In this document: one piece after another, positions 1 to 9,199 of the stretch | How the letters are laid out: each line of letters starts with the position of its first letter | How positions within the stretch are numbered: position 1 is the stretch's first letter | Made by a program: the position numbers and the translations under genes | Notes under the pieces: model-generated | What the model saw: the letters and a program-made list of their open reading frames with translations, nothing else | Told to the model about the DNA's origin: nothing | Database searches by the model: none | Assembly: GCA_963753185.1 (NCBI GenBank) | Contig: CAVWBO010000007.1 | Location: 1,550,001 to 1,614,000 of the forward strand | DNA: 64,000 nucleotides | Direction of reading: 5' to 3' | Source of the DNA: SZUA-442 sp963753185 | GTDB taxonomy: Bacteria; Actinomycetota; Acidimicrobiia; Spongiisociales; UBA5794

Positions 1-1620
1 TATCCGCTTGCCACCGGACTGTGCGTCGTTGAACCCACGTCGGATCGAATCGAGCACTCCCACGACCGCCGCTACGCCCGACGTTAGGTTGATGTCCCAC
101 TCGGCCTGGGGCGACAGTCGGATGCGAGCGCCATTAGCCCCACCCCGCTTGTCGGTGTCGCGATACGTCGATGCCGATGCCCAGGCGGTCGACACCAGGG
201 CGGAGACCGCGAGACCCGAGTCGAGGATCCGCAACTTCAGATCGGCGATGTCATCTGCATCGACGAGCTCGTGATCGACCGCCGGGACCGGATCCTGCCA
301 CAGCATCTGCTCGGCAGGCACCCACGGCCCCAGATACCGCGACACGGGACCCATGTCGCGGTGGAGCAGCTTGAACCATGCACGAGCGAACGCATCGGCG
401 AACTCGTCCGGGTTCTTCGAGAACCGTTCCGAGATCTCCCGGTAGATAGGGTCCTCGATCAGCGAGAGGTCCGTCGTGGCCATCATGGGCGCCTCGCGGC
501 GGGTCGGGTCGTGGGCCACGGGCGGCATGTCCTCTTCCGCGATGTCCTTCGGTGTCCATTGGTAGGCCCCAGCAGGACTCTTCGTGAGCTCCCACTCGTA
601 GGAGAAGAGCAACTTGAAGTACCCATTGTCCCAGGCGATTGGATTCGCGGTCCATGCCCCCTCGAGGCCACTCGTGATCGTGTCGTCGCCCCTGCCGCTG
701 CCGAAGCTGTTCGCCCATCCGAGCCCCTGCTCGGCCATCCCGGCGCCCTCCGGCTCCCTGCCGACGTACTGGTCGGGGTCGGCGGCGCCGTGGGTCTTGC
801 CGAAGGTGTGGCCACCGGCGATCAGGGCTACGGTCTCCTCGTCGTTCATAGCCATCCGAGCAAACGTCTCGCGGATGTCGTGCGCTGCCGCCTTCGGATC
901 GGGGTTGCCGTTCGGTCCCTCGGGATTCACGTAGATGAGTCCCATCTGGACGGCTCCGAGCGGATTCGCGAGCTCGCGGTCGCCGCTGTAGCGTTCGTCG
1001 CCGAGCCACTCGCGTTCGGGACCCCAGTACACGTCCTCCTCGGGCGCCCAGATGTCCTCGCGGCCACCGCCGAAGCCGAACGTCGTGAAGCCCATCGTCT
1101 CGAGCGCACGGTTGCCGGCGAAGATCAGCAGATCGGCCCACGAGATCCTTCGGCCGTACTTCTGCTTGATCGGCCACAGCAATCGGCGGGCCTTGTCGAG
1201 GTTGGCGTTGTCAGGCCAGCTGTTGAGTGGGGCGAACCGTTGTGCGCCGGTCCCGCCGCCCCCGCGGCCGTCCGCAGTGCGATACGTTCCCGCGGAGTGC
1301 CATGTCATCCTGATGAACAAGGGGCCGTAGTGGCCGTAGTCGGCGGGCCACCAGTCGTGCGATTCGGTCATGAGCGCGTCCACGTCGCGGGCGAGCTCGT
1401 CGAAGTCGAGGCTCATGAACTCCGAGGCGTAGTCGAAGTCGTCACCCATCGGGTCGGCCCCGGGATGGTTCTGGCGTAGGATGCGCAGGTTGAGCTGATT
1501 GGGCCACCAGTGCTGGTTCGCGCTATCGCCGACGGCTTGGTGCTCGGTGTGCATCACCGGGCATCGGGCCCCGCCGGTCTCGTCGCTCGTGGCGGTCGTG
1601 CCCTGATCCTCGTCGCTCAT
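1..1620 (-). CDS. katG: catalase-peroxidase KatG (3' end outside window)
   Basis: Bifunctional haem catalase-peroxidase that removes hydrogen peroxide in the cytoplasm. The 540 residues present cover the N-terminal haem domain and part of the C-terminal domain; the family is about 730-740 aa, so roughly the last 200 residues lie beyond the left edge. The distal haem-pocket motif RMTWHSAGTYR places Arg104, Trp107 and His108 exactly as in mycobacterial KatG. The segment IYVNPEGPNGNPDP carries the Tyr of the Met-Tyr-Trp adduct, and the proximal haem region reads AGGHTFGKTHG. Start ATG at 1620 follows a good GAGGAG ribosome site. It diverges from the aquaporin gene, and a promoter with an internal palindrome lies upstream (1710-1738). 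Confidence 0.96.
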   Translation of the reverse strand, partial: MSDEDQGTTATSDETGGARCPVMHTEHQAVGDSANQHWWPNQLNLRILRQNHPGADPMGDDFDYASEFMSLDFDELARDVDALMTESHDWWPADYGHYGPLFIRMTWHSAGTYRTADGRGGGGTGAQRFAPLNSWPDNANLDKARRLLWPIKQKYGRRISWADLLIFAGNRALETMGFTTFGFGGGREDIWAPEEDVYWGPEREWLGDERYSGDRELANPLGAVQMGLIYVNPEGPNGNPDPKAAAHDIRETFARMAMNDEETVALIAGGHTFGKTHGAADPDQYVGREPEGAGMAEQGLGWANSFGSGRGDDTITSGLEGAWTANPIAWDNGYFKLLFSYEWELTKSPAGAYQWTPKDIAEEDMPPVAHDPTRREAPMMATTDLSLIEDPIYREISERFSKNPDEFADAFARAWFKLLHRDMGPVSRYLGPWVPAEQMLWQDPVPAVDHELVDADDIADLKLRILDSGLAVSALVSTAWASASTYRDTDKRGGANGARIRLSPQAEWDINLTSGVAAVVGVLDSIRRGFNDAQSGGKRI

Positions 1621-1709
1621 TGGATCTCCTCGTCGATGATGCTTGATGGTAGATGGCCGGGGACCGTGGAGGGACCTGCGCCCTCGGCGAGCGGCTTGGG
1701 CACGACCCC

Positions 1710-1738
1710 ATGATGTGAAGCCACTCGGACCGAGTCAA
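1710..1738 (-). promoter_or_regulatory. katG promoter with palindromic operator in spacer
   Basis: Read on the minus strand: a -35-like TTGACT (1733-1738), a 17-base spacer and a -10-like CATCAT (1710-1715). Inside the spacer, overlapping the -35, is a perfect 13-base palindrome, ACTCGGACCGAGT (1723-1735). A site in this position would block polymerase when bound, as a peroxide- or metal-responsive repressor of katG (FurA or PerR class) would. The regulator is not in the window and the assignment is inference. Confidence 0.5.
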
Positions 1739-1863
1739 GACGAGGAGTGCACACCACACATCGCGTGGCGGGTGGATCACCGGAAGAGCGCCGACGAAAC
1801 CTCGGTGGCCTCCGCGAGGTCGGAGTTCTGGGCAGGGTTCACCCTCGACGATTGGGAGGATTC

Positions 1864-2550
1864 ATGACGGATATCAGGAAGCTCGCTGCCGAGATGCTCG
1901 GGTCGTACGTCCTGGTGCTCATTGGGTGCTCGGCGATTCTCGCCGCAGGAGCCAGTGGTGCCACGACGGCGATCGTGCCGATCGCCCTCGCGTTCGGCCT
2001 CGCCCTGCTCGTGGGCCTGTACGCCTTCGGGGAGGTCTCCGGGGGCCACTACAACCCAGCGGTTTCGCTCGCGATGTTCATGGACCAGCGCATCGACGCC
2101 ATGACGATGCTCGGCTACTGGGTCGCCCAGGTCGTCGGCGGCGTCCTCGCAGGGGCGACCATGCTGGTCGTGGCGACGCGGGACCAGGTTGCGAGCACGG
2201 CGACCACGCTCGGCGGAGGCGTCGAGGTGTGGGAAGCATTCCTCCTCGAGATCGTATTCACGGCCATCTTCTTGTTGGTCATCCTCAAGGTGACGTCGAG
2301 CGCGGCTTCGGCTCCGACCGCCTTCCTGGCCATCGCCTTCACGCTCACGGCGATCCACCTCGTCCTCGTCCCATTCACCGGCACGTCGGTCAACCCCATT
2401 CGATCGTTGGGTCCGGCACTTGTGGGCGGCGTGTGGTCAGACCAGTGGATCTACTGGGTCGCACCCCTCATCGGCGGCGCCCTGGGGTGGGCTATCCACC
2501 GATTTGTGGCCGGTGGACATCACGAGGAAGCAGCTGCATCCACGTCGTGA
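1864..2550 (+). CDS. aquaporin / MIP-family channel
   Basis: Six-helix membrane channel of the major intrinsic protein family, moving water or small uncharged solutes. The 228-aa protein is of AqpZ length. The first pore motif is canonical (HYNPAVS, about residue 62). The second reads SVNPIRSLGPAL, so the usual NPA is NPI while the following Arg of the selectivity filter is kept. Start ATG 1864 was chosen over upstream codons because GGGAGGA lies just before it and the first helix then begins within 10 residues. A strong hairpin terminator follows. Water versus glycerol or peroxide transport cannot be decided; the divergent katG makes a peroxide-permeable channel conceivable. Confidence 0.93.
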   Translation: MTDIRKLAAEMLGSYVLVLIGCSAILAAGASGATTAIVPIALAFGLALLVGLYAFGEVSGGHYNPAVSLAMFMDQRIDAMTMLGYWVAQVVGGVLAGATMLVVATRDQVASTATTLGGGVEVWEAFLLEIVFTAIFLLVILKVTSSAASAPTAFLAIAFTLTAIHLVLVPFTGTSVNPIRSLGPALVGGVWSDQWIYWVAPLIGGALGWAIHRFVAGGHHEEAAASTS

Positions 2551-2577
2551 CCCGTGTAGCGGGCCTGGTGCCTGCGC

Positions 2578-2611
2578 GTTTGAGGGGCCGCCCTTCGGCG
2601 GCCCCTCAAAC
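2578..2611. terminator. bidirectional rho-independent-type hairpin
   Basis: A perfect 15-bp stem (GTTTGAGGGGCCGCC with its complement) closed by a CTTC loop lies between the aquaporin stop and the 3' end of rnpB. It has no long T-run but can serve both converging transcripts. Confidence 0.8.
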
Positions 2612-2615
2612 GTGT

Positions 2616-3027
<412 letters not shown>

Positions 3028-3068
3028 AACCACAACGGTAGCGGCGAGGCCAACTACCGGTGAGCGGA

Positions 3069-3419
3069 TCATCGACGACGGAGTGCCTCGGCGATGAAGC
3101 CTCCTGCGGATCCGAGGACGAGGGAGATGATCCCGAAGAACACGAGGGCGACACCGGTCAGCGAAGCACCCGAGATGATCGCAGTGGTTGCCAGTCCGAA
3201 ATAGAGCACGAGCCCCGCAAACCCACCCGCTGCCACGGCTCCGACCAAGGACAGCCGGCCAGCGATGAACCCCGCCACCACGAACGCGATGAGCTGTGCC
3301 AGAGCGAGGAGGACGGCGCTCGAATCCGGTCCTCCTGCGAGAGCAGCGAGGCCGAGTCCCAGGATGAATCCACCACCGGCGCCAAAGAGGATGCCGCTCC
3401 AGTTGAGGGAGCGAATCAT
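3069..3419 (-). CDS. small multi-pass membrane protein, unknown function
   Basis: A 116-aa protein made almost entirely of hydrophobic, Gly/Ala-rich segments: about four transmembrane helices (residues 8-28, 35-58, 62-82 and 86-108) with a short basic C-terminus ending in Arg-Arg-Arg. It resembles the TIGR04086-like family of small bacterial membrane proteins, but I cannot assign a role. It lies just upstream of rnpB on the same strand and 4 bases after the stop of the gamma-glutamylcyclotransferase-like gene, so those two are probably co-transcribed. Confidence 0.75.
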   Translation of the reverse strand: MIRSLNWSGILFGAGGGFILGLGLAALAGGPDSSAVLLALAQLIAFVVAGFIAGRLSLVGAVAAGGFAGLVLYFGLATTAIISGASLTGVALVFFGIISLVLGSAGGFIAEALRRR

Positions 3420-3423
3420 GGTG

Positions 3424-3870
3424 TCAGAGCCCGGATCCGAGTCGCTCCTCGAGCCCGGCGATCCAGCCAGCGGGAAGACTCCAATGGCGCGACCCTCGCA
3501 CCATGATCGTCACGTAGTCCCTCGATGGAGCCAAGTCGGTCGATTGCCCGTCGGCTCCCACGTGCGTGAGGACCCTGTGACGCTTCCCCGTGCGGTCCAT
3601 CGCCTCAACGGTCCGCTCCACCCTGCCCTCGTCGACCTCCACCTCGTTCAGCAGCGAACGTTCGGCATCGGGAACCGAGTAGACGGCCCCCCACACGGTG
3701 CTTCCGGGCTCGGGTCGCGCTGTCGGGAGGCCACCGCCCCACCCGTTACCTGTGAGGGGGAATTCGAGTCCCCATTCCGGTAGGTGCGCGATGAACTCGA
3801 AGGTGGCGTGCGGGCAGACTTCGGCCATACGATCGGGCGCGATCCGGGCGGTGTAGGCGAAGTACAGCAA
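3424..3870 (-). CDS. gamma-glutamylcyclotransferase-like protein
   Basis: About 148 aa with the features of the GGCT-like fold: an N-terminal LYFAYTARIAP strand in place of the usual YFAYGSNM, a central WGAVYSVPDAE segment (normally WGVVYxL) and a C-terminal region matching the family's final helices. Family members form 5-oxoproline from gamma-glutamyl peptides or are unassigned relatives. The reading frame is open further upstream, to an ATG at 3981. I chose TTG at 3870 because GGAGGA lies 4 bases before it, homology begins exactly there, and the longer form would run into the divergent whiB promoter region. Confidence 0.7.
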   Translation of the reverse strand: MLYFAYTARIAPDRMAEVCPHATFEFIAHLPEWGLEFPLTGNGWGGGLPTARPEPGSTVWGAVYSVPDAERSLLNEVEVDEGRVERTVEAMDRTGKRHRVLTHVGADGQSTDLAPSRDYVTIMVRGSRHWSLPAGWIAGLEERLGSGL

Positions 3871-3984
3871 CTCGTCCTCCGTGCTTGTCGGTCGTGAGTG
3901 TAGAGGGCGATGTGAGGGGAACCTCGAGGGCATGCCCGATCGTCGTAGGTGCACATACGAATGAACCTCCTGGAGATACACGAC

Positions 3985-4257
3985 ATGAACACCTTGGATG
4001 ACACGCAGATCCTCGACATACTCGGGGTTCCCTTCGGTGAGGAACGACCGTGGGCGACCTTCGCCGCCTGCGTCACTGTCCCCGGCATGACCTTCTTCCC
4101 GCAGAACAAGAAGGAGGAGGCAGCCGCACTAGCCGTGTGCGCCGCGTGCCCGGTTCGGGTCGAGTGCCTCGGCCACGCGCTCGCGACGAACGAGCGATTC
4201 GGTGTGTGGGGCGGCACGACCGAGAGGGAACGCCGTTCGCTGTCACGTATCGCCTGA
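3985..4257 (+). CDS. WhiB-family Fe-S transcriptional regulator
   Basis: A 90-aa member of the actinobacteria-specific WhiB family, which bind a 4Fe-4S cluster and act with sigma factor region 4 on target promoters. The four cluster ligands are visible at Cys29, Cys52, Cys55 and Cys61 (C-x22-C-x2-C-x5-C), followed by the family turn FGVWGG (residues 72-77) and a short basic tail. ATG 3985 was preferred over ATGs at 3949 and 3961 because GGAG is suitably placed before it and the extension is not conserved-looking. The next gene is an ECF sigma factor, a possible functional partner. Confidence 0.95.
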   Translation: MNTLDDTQILDILGVPFGEERPWATFAACVTVPGMTFFPQNKKEEAAALAVCAACPVRVECLGHALATNERFGVWGGTTERERRSLSRIA

Positions 4258-4366
4258 CTTGCATCCGCCACCCAATCCATTTCCCCGACACCCACTTTCC
4301 CGACGGAGTCGATCCGATCGGACGAGAATCATGTCAATCACCTGGCCCTGATGGACATGAAGGGCT

Positions 4367-4930
4367 GTGGAACGCACAGCGAGGAATGGCAAGACGCGAT
4401 TCGAGACCCTGTACGAGGAGTATCGACTCCCGGTGCTTGCGTACTGCGCAAGGCGTACTGGCTCGTCGGATGCGGCTGATGTCTGTGCCGAGACGTTCTT
4501 CGTGGCGTGGCGGCGTATCGACGACATCCCGGAACCCCCGAAGACGCTTCCGTATCTCTATCGCATCGCCGGCAACGTCCTGTCCAACCAGCTGAGGACG
4601 AGCCGACGGCGCCACCGACTCGTGGCGAGGCTGGCTGGCCTCGGCCTCACGCCATCCCAGGATCCGCTGAACGTCGTCGTCCAGAACTCGTTGGACGACG
4701 CGGTGGTGGCTGCGGTCCGTCGGCTGAAGCCTGCTGATCGGGAAATCGTGATGCTCGCTGCGTGGGAGGACCTTCCCAGGGAGGCGATTGCCGAGATGTT
4801 CGGGATGTCCAAGGCAGCGGTCGACCAGCGCATCCACAGGGCGTATCAGCGTTTGGCGAGGGTGCTCGGCCCTGCGCTCGCTCGCGAAGGGATGGAGTTT
4901 CCACCGATTGCCACGAGGGGTGAGGCATGA
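4367..4930 (+). CDS. ECF-type RNA polymerase sigma factor
   Basis: A 187-aa sigma-70 family protein with only regions 2 and 4. Region 2 lies at about residues 10-80 (FETLYEEYRLPVLAYCARR, then AAD-VCAETFFVAWRRIDDIP), and region 4 at about 120-175 with the helix-turn-helix RLKPADREIVML...IAEMFGMSKAAVDQRIHRAYQRL. Start is GTG 4367. It overlaps the following gene by ATGA, so sigma factor and membrane-anchored propeller protein are translationally coupled; in ECF systems that position is usually held by the anti-sigma factor. Confidence 0.92.
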   Translation: MERTARNGKTRFETLYEEYRLPVLAYCARRTGSSDAADVCAETFFVAWRRIDDIPEPPKTLPYLYRIAGNVLSNQLRTSRRRHRLVARLAGLGLTPSQDPLNVVVQNSLDDAVVAAVRRLKPADREIVMLAAWEDLPREAIAEMFGMSKAAVDQRIHRAYQRLARVLGPALAREGMEFPPIATRGEA

Positions 4931-6189
4931 CGCTCGACCACATCGATCAGATGGTCCGCAGGGCGAACCCGGTGCCGGACCCGCATGCCCTCGAGAGCGT
5001 CATCGCGCCGGTGTCCATGATCAATCAGCACGGGACTTCCCAGATGCAGACCCAGAATCTCGTCAATGATCCCCCGACGAACGATCGGAGGCGGCGCGGT
5101 TGGGTCGTCGCCGTCGGTGCGTGCGTCGCCGCGGTGGCAGCGGTGGCAGCGGTGTTCGTCCTCAGCGCGCAGGACGAGGACCCGGCAGAGCCGGCGGCAC
5201 CACCCACCACGGTCACACCCGTCGTGCCGACGACGATTTCTCCTGTGGTGACGCCGCCGGTGGGCTCGTCCCCGTTGGGCCTCGAGCTCGTCGGACTCGA
5301 CGGCTCGACATCGAACCTCCGGCTTCCCGCCGACGCGTGGATGGCTGATCTGTCCCCGGATGGTTCGAGCATCGTCTTCATCACGGCGTCGACCGAGGTC
5401 GCGTTCTGTGGTGGGTGTGCCGAGGGCAAGGTGCAGCTCGCCATCGTACCGGTGTCGTCTGGTATCGGTCGCTTCGTGTACTTCGAGGAAGAGAAGTTCA
5501 TTTCCATCGGGCAGCCATCATGGTCGCCGGACGGCACGAAGCTCGCATTCCAAGGGGACTACTACGGCAACCTCGACATCTACGTGGCAGACCTCAGCGC
5601 CGACGACGACGCAAGTCTTGGCTTCTTCGGTGTACCGACGACGCGTCTGACGACCGATCCCGGCGTCGATGAGTTCCCTGCCTGGTCGCTCGACGGGACC
5701 GTGATCTACTACGACAACCTCGGTACCGGCACCGTGAGCTCCGGGATGGCAGACACGGGGGAGATCTGGAGCGTCCCGGCGTCCGGGGGCGAACCGACGA
5801 GGCTCACCGACAACGATGTTCCCGACATGCAGCCCGACGTCGGTCCCGACGGAAGGGTGGCCTACTGGTCCGGCGGCGAGATCTGGACCATGGCACCCGA
5901 CGGCTCCGAGCAGCAGCACCTCTCGACCGTTCCGTGGGACCTCGGCTGGAACCCTCGCTGGTCCCCGGACGGAACGAAGCTCGCCCTCCTTCGCTACGAA
6001 CCCAGGTCCCCCAGGGCCATCTTCGAGCCAAACCCCATCCATGAGACGGACCTGCCCCCGATGGACGTGGTGGTGGTCGACATCGCCTCGGGCGAGGTCA
6101 CCGACCTGGGCGTCCAGGTCGCCAGCTTCTACAACCCGGTGTCGTGGACACCGTTTGGCGATGTCCTCCTCGTGACTCGATACCGATGA
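4927..6189 (+). CDS. membrane-anchored TolB/WD40-like beta-propeller protein
   Basis: A 420-aa protein: a cytoplasmic N-terminal 57 residues, one transmembrane helix (about 58-80, after Arg-Arg-Arg-Arg), a Pro/Thr-rich linker, then an extracytoplasmic beta propeller. The propeller is built from PD40/TolB-type blades, recognisable as WSPDGTKLAF, WSLDGTVIYY, VGPDGRVAYW and WSPDGTKLAL. The short N-terminal domain facing the cytoplasm directly after an ECF sigma factor could serve as an anti-sigma segment with the propeller as sensor; no zinc-binding HxxxCxxC motif is present, so this is inference. It overlaps both neighbours by four bases. Confidence 0.8.
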   Translation: MTLDHIDQMVRRANPVPDPHALESVIAPVSMINQHGTSQMQTQNLVNDPPTNDRRRRGWVVAVGACVAAVAAVAAVFVLSAQDEDPAEPAAPPTTVTPVVPTTISPVVTPPVGSSPLGLELVGLDGSTSNLRLPADAWMADLSPDGSSIVFITASTEVAFCGGCAEGKVQLAIVPVSSGIGRFVYFEEEKFISIGQPSWSPDGTKLAFQGDYYGNLDIYVADLSADDDASLGFFGVPTTRLTTDPGVDEFPAWSLDGTVIYYDNLGTGTVSSGMADTGEIWSVPASGGEPTRLTDNDVPDMQPDVGPDGRVAYWSGGEIWTMAPDGSEQQHLSTVPWDLGWNPRWSPDGTKLALLRYEPRSPRAIFEPNPIHETDLPPMDVVVVDIASGEVTDLGVQVASFYNPVSWTPFGDVLLVTRYR

Positions 6190-7262
6190 GCAACTCGAGA
6201 CTGACGATGCGGTCGGCTGCTGTGGCGGGGATGGTGCTTGTCCTCATCGGTGCCGCCGTATTGGTTGGAACGATCGCAGCTGACGGAGACCAGCGATCCG
6301 CCGGAGAAGGTGGCGTGACTTCGACGCAACCGTCCGGTGCTCCGACAACGCAGGTGACGGAGCCTGCAAATCGAGGAAGTATTGAGCCCCGTGGCAACAC
6401 CCTGCTTCCGGGGAACGGCGCGATCCTCTCCCTATCCGGAGGGGATGTGGCCGCCAGGTCAGCCGATGGGTCATCGATCCGTGGGCTTGCGCTCCCTCAC
6501 GGCATCGGCGTGGATCAATCACCAGCTTGGGCTCCCGACGGGAAGCGTCTCGCCTGGTCCTCGGACACGGGCACGTGGGTCATCGATACGTCGACTGGGA
6601 CGGAGCGAAGAATCAGCGGTGTCGGCCGCTGGTGTGGGATCTGCCATGTGGCGTGGTCCCCGGATGGCTCGCGAATCGCGGTGCTCGGAGTGGACCGCGT
6701 TCACCTGCTCGATGCCGTGACTGGTGCGTCGGTGGGGGTGATCGACCTTCCAGCGCTCGGCGCCGCCACCGGCCTCGTGTGGTCGACCGACGGCGAGTGG
6801 CTCATCCTCGAGGAACGGATCGAGCTCGAAGGGCAGTCGACGGGACGTCTCATCGGCATGCACCCGGATGGAACTGGGCTCAACACCTTCTACGAGGGGG
6901 CGGTCGCATGGTCGTTCGCGTGGTCCAGCCAGGTCGGTGGCGTCATCGCGCTCACGGCCACGAACGTGCCATCAGATCTCCCCATCAAGCTCAACGTGGT
7001 AGCGATCCCCATTGACGGTTCGCCGGTCCGACATCTCGCCGAGGCTGGGCGGTGTTACTGCCTCGGGTTCATCCCCGGTCTCACGGTGTCGCCGGACGGA
7101 GCCGTGATCGCGATGAACGTCCCCGGTCCCGGGCCGAACATACCAGGTCAGGGCTTGTACCTGATGAACATCGATGGGAGCAATGTCCGACACCTCGGCC
7201 AGGCAGGGGACGGCGATCCGCTCTGGCAACCATTGCCAGCCACGCCGAATGGGACCCCATGA
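6186..7262 (+). CDS. second membrane-anchored TolB/WD40-like propeller protein
   Basis: A 358-aa paralogue of the preceding gene: a short N-terminus, a signal-anchor helix at residues 10-32, a Thr/Gly-rich linker, then propeller blades with WAPDGKRLAW, WSPDGSRIAV, WSTDGEWLIL and VSPDGAVIAM. It lacks the 57-residue cytoplasmic domain of its neighbour. ATG 6186 overlaps the upstream stop (ATGA), so the ATG-like start at 6144 inside the previous gene was rejected. Probably a secreted or surface ligand-binding protein of the same module; the ligand is unknown. Confidence 0.8.
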   Translation: MSNSRLTMRSAAVAGMVLVLIGAAVLVGTIAADGDQRSAGEGGVTSTQPSGAPTTQVTEPANRGSIEPRGNTLLPGNGAILSLSGGDVAARSADGSSIRGLALPHGIGVDQSPAWAPDGKRLAWSSDTGTWVIDTSTGTERRISGVGRWCGICHVAWSPDGSRIAVLGVDRVHLLDAVTGASVGVIDLPALGAATGLVWSTDGEWLILEERIELEGQSTGRLIGMHPDGTGLNTFYEGAVAWSFAWSSQVGGVIALTATNVPSDLPIKLNVVAIPIDGSPVRHLAEAGRCYCLGFIPGLTVSPDGAVIAMNVPGPGPNIPGQGLYLMNIDGSNVRHLGQAGDGDPLWQPLPATPNGTP

Positions 7263-8841
7263 GGCGACGACTACCGAGGAAGCGACGGGACCAACGAACG
7301 CCTGAGCTCCAGGGGACTCGTGATCCGGCTGCCGTCCGGATTCCGCTGGCGGTGGTACTCGGTGCGGTGCTCATCGCGTGTTCGCCGCAGCAAGGGTCGG
7401 GTCCGGCGGGCGACTCGCCGTCCACCACGGTGGCGGCACCGACGACAACGGCGACGGCACCCGATAAGCGCCTCGAGGGCTTCTCCCCATGCCCGGGCGG
7501 GTACTTGACAGACTGGCTGTGCGGTACCGTCGATGTGCCGTTCGATCGCGGCGTTCCAGGAGCGGGGACCATTCCCATCTGGGTGTGGTTCAGGCCCCAG
7601 TCAGACCCATCCTTGCCAAGCAAGGCGCCGCTCTTCACCACACCCGGGGGGCCAGGTGCACCGGGATCGGAGAACTACGCCATGGTCGACTTGCCACGCT
7701 TGTTGGGGGCCGATCGAGACTTCGTGTCCATCGACCCCCGCGGGACCGGCCGGTCAGGCGTCATCGAGTGTCCCGACCTTCAGAATGGTGTGCCCGACCG
7801 ACCCGCCTTGTTGGCGGCGATCGAGGCCTGCGGCGAACAGCTCGGGGACGCCTCGGACCGGTACGGCGCTGCCGACCGCGCCCTCGACCTCGAAGCAGTC
7901 CGGGAGTGGTTCGGATACGAACAGATCGACTTCTACGGACCGTCGTACGGAGGTGTCGACCTACAGGCCTATGCCTCCCGATTCCCTCTTCGGCTCAGGG
8001 CTGCCGTCATCGACAGCGGATTCCCCGTCAATGATCCCAGATTCCAGACGGCGCTCGGATCGACGGTCGTTCCCTGGTGGTTGAAGTACATCGATCGCGT
8101 TTGTCTCAGACGATGCGGAGTGTTCCCGACCAGACCGAAGATGCGAGCGGGGTCCTCTCCAGATTGGTCGTTCGGGCTGGGGTCGAACCCATCGAAGGAG
8201 TCGCCGCAGACGGCACCGTCGTGCGTGTCGATCAAGAGTTCCTGGCCGAGGCGGTATATGAACTGGACATCGCTCCTCTCGTCGTCGCGGCGGTCGCGGA
8301 CGAGGGCGGGAATTCCCAACCACTTCTCGACTATGGAGCCGAGCACCCCCACTGGTACCAGGCGGGACTCGGCGATATCGAATGGTTCTCCGGCGGCGCG
8401 AACCTCTCCGGATGGTGCAACGACCAGGACGATCCCTATGACCTCAACGACCCGGTCGATGTGCGCCGTGAGAAGCTCTATGGCGCCCTCGCTGCATTGC
8501 CAGAGGATGTCTATGCGCCGTGGTCCAAGGAAGCGACACAGTTCTACAGCGGATTCGACCAATGCGTCGAATGGCCCTCTCCGGACGACCGCTCCGAGCC
8601 GGCGCTTCCCGACAACACTCCGACGTCAGCCTTTCCCGTTCTCGCCCTCTCCGGTGAGCTCGACCGGTTGGTTCCCACCGAAACCAGTCGCCGTCTCCTC
8701 GAGACCTATCCGGATGCCTCCTTCGTCATCGTGGCCGGCGCCGACCATCCCACCTTGTCGAGCGGTTTGTGCGTCGCCAATCTCATCGCCGACTTCATCG
8801 AGACCCTCGAACCCCTCGGTGAGCGGCAGTGCGATGGATGA
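7259..8841 (+). CDS. S33/TAP-like alpha/beta-hydrolase lipoprotein, apparent frameshift
   Basis: Secreted alpha/beta hydrolase of the peptidase S33 (tripeptidyl aminopeptidase-like) family. It has a signal peptide with lipobox VLIAC (Cys about residue 40), GGPGAPG, DPRGTGRSG and the nucleophile motif GPSYGG in the first frame. The acid (SGELDRLVP) and catalytic His (GADHPTLSSG) lie in another frame from about 8130 onward. The change of frame, equal to loss of one base, falls between about 8095 and 8130, near IDRVC. All catalytic parts survive on both sides, which favours a sequencing indel over an old pseudogene. The start overlaps the upstream stop (ATGA). Frames: 7259 to about 8110, then about 8111 to 8841. 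Confidence 0.82.
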
Positions 8842-9097
8842 GCGCGGGCGGCGTGTACCCAACCGGAGTCCCGTGACCTGTCCGTGGAGCGATGGCAGAT
8901 CAACCGTTCCGTTCATCATCGGGGACGGCACTTCCCTCGTGCATCACGTGATTCTTCCCGGCTTCCACGAGCGGCTCTACCTCCTCGAATGGAACGGAGG
9001 CAACGTGGTGATCGAGGTGGGTCCTGAAGGCGCGCCGCTCGATGAGTACCTGACCGAAGTCCTCCCGATCATCGAGAGCCTCACGTTCGGCGCGTGA
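8834..9097 (+). CDS. 87-aa hypothetical protein
   Basis: A small reading frame whose ATG overlaps the end of the hydrolase gene by eight bases. The last 45 residues (from FHERLYLLEW to IIESLTFGA) have the alternating pattern of a beta-hairpin followed by an amphipathic helix, as seen at the C-termini of some actinobacterial lipoproteins that end in a '...LxPILxSLxF' helix. No signal peptide is visible. It may be a genuine coupled small protein or the surviving tail of a larger, deleted gene. Function unknown. Confidence 0.5.
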   Translation: MDERGRRVPNRSPVTCPWSDGRSTVPFIIGDGTSLVHHVILPGFHERLYLLEWNGGNVVIEVGPEGAPLDEYLTEVLPIIESLTFGA

Positions 9098-9199
9098 GTC
9101 ACGAGCCGAGTGTCGTCCGAGAAGTCGCTTCCTGCTGTTCGCGCCGCTCGAGTCGGGCCGCCGGTACCTAGCATCGGGTGGTCGTGAAGGCTCCTACCC

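Noticed and set aside
271..1479. A 402-aa plus-strand frame
   Set aside because: Antisense shadow of katG, rich in Arg, Gly and Val without recognisable motifs.
7052..9097. A 681-aa plus-strand frame over the hydrolase region
   Set aside because: Only its first part and last 87 codons look like protein; the middle (about 8130-8830) is low-complexity Ser/Arg/Pro translation out of frame with the real hydrolase C-terminus.
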